From assembly GCA_037577475.1 (NCBI GenBank), contig CM075187.1, positions 2,172,546 to 2,236,545 on the forward strand: DNA of 64,000 bases, written 5' to 3'. The notes beneath the pieces were generated by a model. That model saw only the letters and a list, made by a program, of their open reading frames with translations. It had not been told where the DNA came from and ran no database searches. The stretch's first letter is position 1; each line of letters begins with the position of its first letter. The position numbers and the translations under genes are program-made. This document shows, piece after piece, positions 59,937 through 64,000 of this stretch. This DNA comes from Chaunax sp. Z400 (lineage: Eukaryota; Chordata; Actinopteri; Lophiiformes; Chaunacidae).

Positions 59937-62900
59937 CTGTGAAAGGAAGAGACACCAGAAACAGTCATATGGAAGCTGAATTAGACTTCTTATGTCCATA
60001 ACCTCCGGGTATCATCCCAGTATCGGTCTGTACCTCCATCAGTGTGTCTGCAGGGAGCTCTGGGGGGTTAAAGACCAGACCGCTGCGTGGAGAAGCGTCC
60101 ATGGCTTCAGTCTCGCTGTTTCTACGGCTTCCTCCCAGCTGAAGGCGACCGTTCAGGAGCCAGGCTGAGTTCAAGTAGGTAGGTGAGACTGCATTAAAGA
60201 CAAATACAAGGTAACCCTGAACAGCTGCAATACAAGTAATGAAAAGAGCAGAGAGGAACTGATGACACCCTTTAGGTTTACAGTAACCAGGTGGCTCTAA
60301 TGAGGGGTGGAGTCAAAAGTAGAAAACCTGGCATATTGATTTTTAACACAGTCCTCTGCTACATTAACACACTCAGTCCGGTGGTTGTGGAGCACATGGA
60401 TCCTGTCTTTGTCTTAAACGTTGTCCAAAACAGTGATAACGTCATCATCACTGTCAAAACGGCGCCCACTGGGCTCCTCCCTCCTCTAAGGAAGAGGTCT
60501 GATGGAATAGGAATTTACAGGCTCTAAGTCAACATTCATGGTGTCAGAGCATCTATCTGAGAACACCTGAGGAGTGTCCTCTTTGACGACTGCAAGAGGA
60601 GGACTGTCTGACAACTGAGAGCCTCTATGACAACCAGTAGGTGGAGCTGTTGGAGCAAATAAGAGCTGCTTCACACAGACACTTCAAAAATACTCATGTT
60701 GGAACTTCTGCATGTTGTAAACACACACAAAGACAACAAGATGGATTTACATGAAACTTACAGGAACGTGCCAAAAACGAATCCGTTGAATTCTGATTCA
60801 GATCTGTATTTTTCCCCCACTTACTTTAACAGAATCCTGAGACATTATGATGGAAGACAAGTCTTGTTGGAATTTGGATTAGGGTTTAATGTAATTAAAA
60901 GGGACAGTAGACCCGTCTACATTAGTCATTACATACAGCTCTCCCACTGCATGATGACTGCTTTCATAAATGAAGAAACATGTAACCATCTTTTCTAATC
61001 TACTGATGGCCACATGGGGCATTGAACAAAGACAAACAGCATCAGTAGAGATCATCTGACTGCTACCTGTTGTATCCATGCTGAGGTTCTCGTCGGTTCC
61101 CTCGTCAAAGAGATGAGCTCCAAAGGCCGCCTTCAGCAGCATGTCAGACAGCCTGCCGGTGCTCAGTGATCTGGACATTCAATAATTCATCACATAACGC
61201 ATCATTAGTGGATTACAGACAAAAACATACAAAGTCACATTTCATTCCACTGTCATATGATTGTGCAGGATGTTATTTTATCATCCTATAACCATAACTG
61301 TTAATATAATCAATATACTAAAAGGAACCAGAAGCAAAAAAAGATGTTTTTAACTGAAATCTTCGCTGTAGCCTCTAAGCTAAACGTGTTAGCGTGCATC
61401 TATCTGAGGTATGAAGAGACAGAAAGTTCTTCTTCATCTCATTTAGGAGCTCATGTGAGAGCCTCAAGCCTGGGCATCCACTTCAGATGGTGTGTGAGCT
61501 AACACTTAGCTTAGAGACTACAGAGAAGAGCTCGGCTTAAAAAAGTGTATCAATAACGTCTCTGAGATCTCAGGCCTTCTGGAGACTTGTATTAAGTTGT
61601 ACGTAAACATTTGTTGTTGTTTTTTTTTTGCAGACTGAGAAACTTCCCCTGACTTTCATTCTCTTATCTGAGGGTGAGCAGATGAAGACTGAATTTACTG
61701 TTCCTTTAATGTTACACTATTCTGACCTTTTATTGGCTGTTTTCCTGCTCAGGTTGTTCTGGGAGGCAGGAGACGGGACAAGGGACTGCAGGTCTGGAAC
61801 TGTCCTGGTTCGGTTTGGCATTCTTGATTGAACCTGTTGTTGAAAATCAAAGTTAAGAAACGTCATTTAATCACCAACATGTAAACTGTATTTATTGGCA
61901 TCACTTTTACTGTTTTGAAGAGAGGTGAAACAAACATGTCTGACTGACACAGCCGTGAGAAAACGTCAGTATCGTTATGTTTGGATGTCCTGCTTCTGTT
62001 ACATAGACGTCTTAGATGCTGACCTTGGGGCTGGATGCATCCTGCATGTCAGCAGAGCCGGTGTCCAGTCCAGTTCTGGTGCTGAGCGGTAGAGTCTGCT
62101 CTGAGGTCTTTGGAGTCACTCCCACTAGAATACAGTGTTTTAAAAAGGTTCAACCAGAAGAGGAAACGGTTTCAGGTCTCTTTAGTAAGTCATCCGCCTC
62201 CGCCCAAACTCACAGTCCATCGCCAACATGTATTGGTCCAATGTGGTGCAGTGTTTTTTAATTGTTTTTGGCATTTGACCTTTTGAGCAAAAGGTCTTTT
62301 TTTTGTCATGTTGCACCAATATTCAGAAATATTGGCATCTTTCTACAGCATAAACAGCTCAGTTACATCTCTGTCTAGCACATACCCAAATAATCCTACA
62401 CGCCTGGTTAGCTTGCCAGACCCTGACCCTCCACAAAGATTCATGGAAATCTGCTCCATAGGTTTTGCTATATAAGAGAAAAATGTCAAAGAAATTCTAC
62501 ATCTAGCACCAAAATATGATGGGAGGGATCTTTCCTGGCTCATGCCCAATCCTTCCACCAGGTTTTGTGGAAATCTGTCCAGTGGTTTTTGTGTAATCCT
62601 GCTGACAAATAAACCAAACATCACCTCCTCGGCAGAGGTAACAAATGCTCTCCAGGCCAGTAGAGGTGCCTACCTGGTGGGGAGGACTGCTGAGGTCGGG
62701 CTCCTCCTCCAGCCAGTCGTGGAGAGTTGAGGGGAAATCCTGGACCTCTACAGCCTCCACCCTGTGGGGAGCTTTCACGGCCGGGACAGCAGAGTGTGGC
62801 CCTGCATGACAGGAGCCAGTCAGACAAAAGTAGAGGAGAACAGATAACAGGATGATAACAACACAACATCTGAGCAGCTGTACCTGGTGGAGCCGTTGGA

Positions 62901-63991
62901 GCCGACAGACTGCAGGTTCTGCTCCATACGCTGGTAGTTCTGGATCTGAGTTGGAACAGGAATAGGAACCGCCTGGCTGCAGGTACGGCCAACAAACTCA
63001 GCAGGTTTACTGCATGGATAAAAGAGAAAGCAAAGAAATCATACACATGTTATTACCTCTGTTGTTTTCACCTGTTTGTTTGTCAGGAGGATTGCGCAAA
63101 AACAAAAAGGAGTAACTTTAACATCGCAAGATTCCCTGATTATACAAAAAGCTGAGTGAGCCGCTTTAGGGGTGGTCGAGTGAGCTAGACAGTGAATGAA
63201 GAGAGAGAGAGCCCTGTTAGCAACAACACAGCAGCCAATCAGAGAAATGAAAAGTTCTTCTCTGATATTTTCACAGCTATCCCTCCAAACACGTCCTTAT
63301 CCATCCATCCATCCATCCCACCACCCTCTCTTACCTATCAGGCTTGGAGGGAGGGTGTAGCTGGGGAGAGGGTGGAGGCGTCTTTCCTGCAGCTCTGGGG
63401 CCTCCCTCAGCCAGCAGTGAACACCTGGAGAAAGATATTTTCAGTTCTGTCAGCATAAATTATTAATATTTACTAATAATAATTTTGCATAACAATTATA
63501 AACGACTAATTTTCTGCATCTATTCAACAGCCGATGGATTTATGGAAGCTTCCCTGCAGGATGATGATGTCATCTGCTTCTTACACCTTAACAGTTTAAA
63601 GAGAAATTTCCCACAACACATAAAGTAATGTACCATTTCTGCCTGGTATTGATTAACTGATATTGTGTGTGATTTCTCACCCGCTGTATATCAGGCAGCT
63701 CTCAATGGGTGACCCAACTTCACCCTCACATGTATCCTCACCTACAAAGAAGTCAAATAGGAACAGTCAGACCCTGAAGATAAACAAAGCAGGATAAAGT
63801 ATGGAGTGACTGGAAGTCTTACCAGGAAACTGAGCAGGCACCATTATGTATTCTTCTTCTGAGGCGCTCCCACTGTCCTCATTGGCTATTTCTTCCAGGG
63901 GGAAGACGGGGGAGTCCTGTGTAGGAGGGGAGTCCTGTGTAGGGGAGGAGTGTCCTTTAGGCTGAGGTCGGTGCATCTCTCCATCGGAATG
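58155..63991 (-). CDS. ulk1: Unc-51-like kinase 1 (ULK1/ATG1), 3' portion; 5' part lies beyond the window
   Basis: Serine/threonine kinase that starts autophagy with ATG13, FIP200 and ATG101. Exons in transcript order: 63823-63991, 63681-63741, 63335-63424, 62884-63009, 62674-62801, 62024-62124, 61727-61833, 61067-61170, 60567-60614 (acceptor uncertain), 60034-60188, 59761-59936, 59551-59669, 59264-59421, 58333-58468, 58155-58198. The sum is 1,722 nt, all junctions in phase: 573 residues plus stop. Matches to human ULK1 include EYIMVPAQFPG, VPIPVPTQIQNYQRMEQNLQS, NRTRTVPDL, SLSTGRLSDMLLKAAFG, LRFTLAFVLCVMELASS and CIERRLSAL. Human ULK1 over the same span is longer by roughly 130 residues, mostly in the linker. 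Whether this is ulk1a or ulk1b, or closer to ulk2, cannot be settled here; the C terminus favours ULK1. The kinase domain is not in the window. Confidence 0.9.
58494..59186. mobile_element. Foldback element family A, full copy in a ulk1 intron
   Basis: Left terminus TTAAAGGAACAGGTCACC and right terminus GAACAGTTCTTTTAAG are inverted copies, and both arms have the family blocks (TTCTGGAGCTTCACAGC, ACACCTGAAGAAGATTTCG; right arm TTAGAGGCTACAGAGAG, TAGTCTCCATCGTCTTTAC). It sits in the intron between the exons at 59264-59421 and 58333-58468. Confidence 0.75.
60567..60649 (-). CDS. ulk1: ulk1 small exon with ambiguous acceptor
   Basis: The neighbouring exons end in phase 1 and start with two bases of a codon, so the exon between them must have a length divisible by three. 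With donor CAG|GTGTTC at 60566, the acceptor TCTCAG at 60615 gives a 48-bp in-frame exon (VVRQSSSCSRQRGHSS). The better pyrimidine tract at CCAACAG (60650) gives a more ULK1-like reading (PPTGCHRG, compare human PPQGPRTR) but leaves the following exon out of frame. I chose the 48-bp form for the gene model; cDNA is needed to decide. Confidence 0.4.
61335..61715. repeat. Family A foldback, shortened copy in a ulk1 intron
   Basis: Starts inside the left arm (AACTGAAATCTTCGCTGTAG) and runs through the right arm (GAGATCTCAGGCCTTCTGG, ACTTTCATTCTCTTATCTGA) to the terminus TTACTGTTCCTTTAATG. It lies 11 bp from the exon at 61727-61833. Confidence 0.65.
62385..62640 (-). repeat. Family B repeat in a ulk1 intron
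   Basis: Plus-strand blocks CCCAATCCTTCCACCAGG, GGAAATCTGTCCAGTGG and TGTAATCCTGCTGACAAATA. Ends 33 bp from the exon at 62674-62801. A short related piece lies at 63050-63135 in the next intron. Confidence 0.6.
63298..63319. repeat. (CATC)n microsatellite in a ulk1 intron
   Basis: Five CATC units, 16 bp from the exon at 63335-63424. Confidence 0.8.
63823..63991 (-). CDS. ulk1: ulk1 exon with LC3-interacting region (LIR)
   Basis: Acceptor CTCTCTCAG at 63992-64000, donor CTG|GTAAGAC at 63822. The exon encodes a Ser/Pro-rich start (DGEMHRPQPKGHSSP, compare human LGEMQQLQKTLASP), a nearly direct repeat SPTQDSPPTQDSP, then an acidic patch SASEEEYIMVPAQFPG. YIMV after acidic residues fits the LIR consensus [WFY]xx[LIV] and aligns with the human FVMV motif that binds ATG8/GABARAP proteins. 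The start of the exon is only 9 bases from the window edge. Confidence 0.85.
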
Positions 63992-64000
63992 CTGAGAGAG

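Noticed and set aside
62503..62778. Frame giving VEAVEVQDFPSTLHDWLEEE in ulk1 exon 62674-62801
   Set aside because: Attractive acidic reading, but the upstream exon ends in phase 2, which forces the Ser/Pro/Gly-rich frame (LCCPGRESSPQGGG). Kept as the second choice.
1..64000. CRISPR arrays, operons, phage or bacterial features
   Set aside because: Spliced genes with eukaryotic signals throughout; no regularly spaced repeats or bacterial gene organisation.

Overview
The window is vertebrate nuclear DNA, most likely from a percomorph teleost. It holds multi-exon genes with GT/AG introns, tRNA-headed SINE and foldback repeats typical of fish, and proteins that align exon by exon with mammalian EP400 and ULK1. 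No bacterial or phage features were seen. All calls come from reading the sequence by eye; no database or aligner was used.

Region 1 (1 to about 27,870) has no supported protein gene. It is filled with transposon relics: a LINE RNase H fragment (862-1405), two long-arm foldback families (a full copy at 6808-7722 and several copies of another), a hAT-like MITE (11667-12145), a tRNA-type SINE with an intact 12-bp target-site duplication (12926-13121) and microsatellites. Between them lie unique blocks that look like candidate regulatory elements, one with a perfect RFX X-box palindrome (25663-25676). The left 800 bp is relatively CpG-rich and may be the promoter of an unseen neighbour.

Region 2 (about 27,870 to 55,545, minus strand) is a complete ep400 gene, the SNF2-type ATPase of the TIP60/SRCAP-like chromatin remodelling complex. 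I placed 53 coding exons plus a non-coding first exon. The spliced coding length sums to 9,423 nt, an exact multiple of three (3,140 residues plus stop). The order is Ser/Pro-rich N terminus, HSA, acidic linker, ATPase N-lobe, long insertion, ATPase C-lobe, SANT, and a Gln-rich tail.

Region 3 (about 55,960 to 57,150) is a decayed L1-like LINE between the two genes. Region 4 (about 57,225 to the right edge, minus strand) is the 3' two-thirds or so of a ulk1-type autophagy kinase gene: 15 exons, 573 codons plus stop. It covers the LC3-interacting motif, the Ser/Pro-rich linker and the C-terminal EAT/MIT domain; the kinase domain lies beyond the window. The ulk1 to ep400 order and orientation match the mammalian block, but PUS1, which sits between them in human, is not there.

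No undescribed biological system was found. The most useful points for follow-up are the repeat architectures, the candidate enhancers, alternative splice sites in ep400, and the apparently missing mTORC1-site segment in ulk1.
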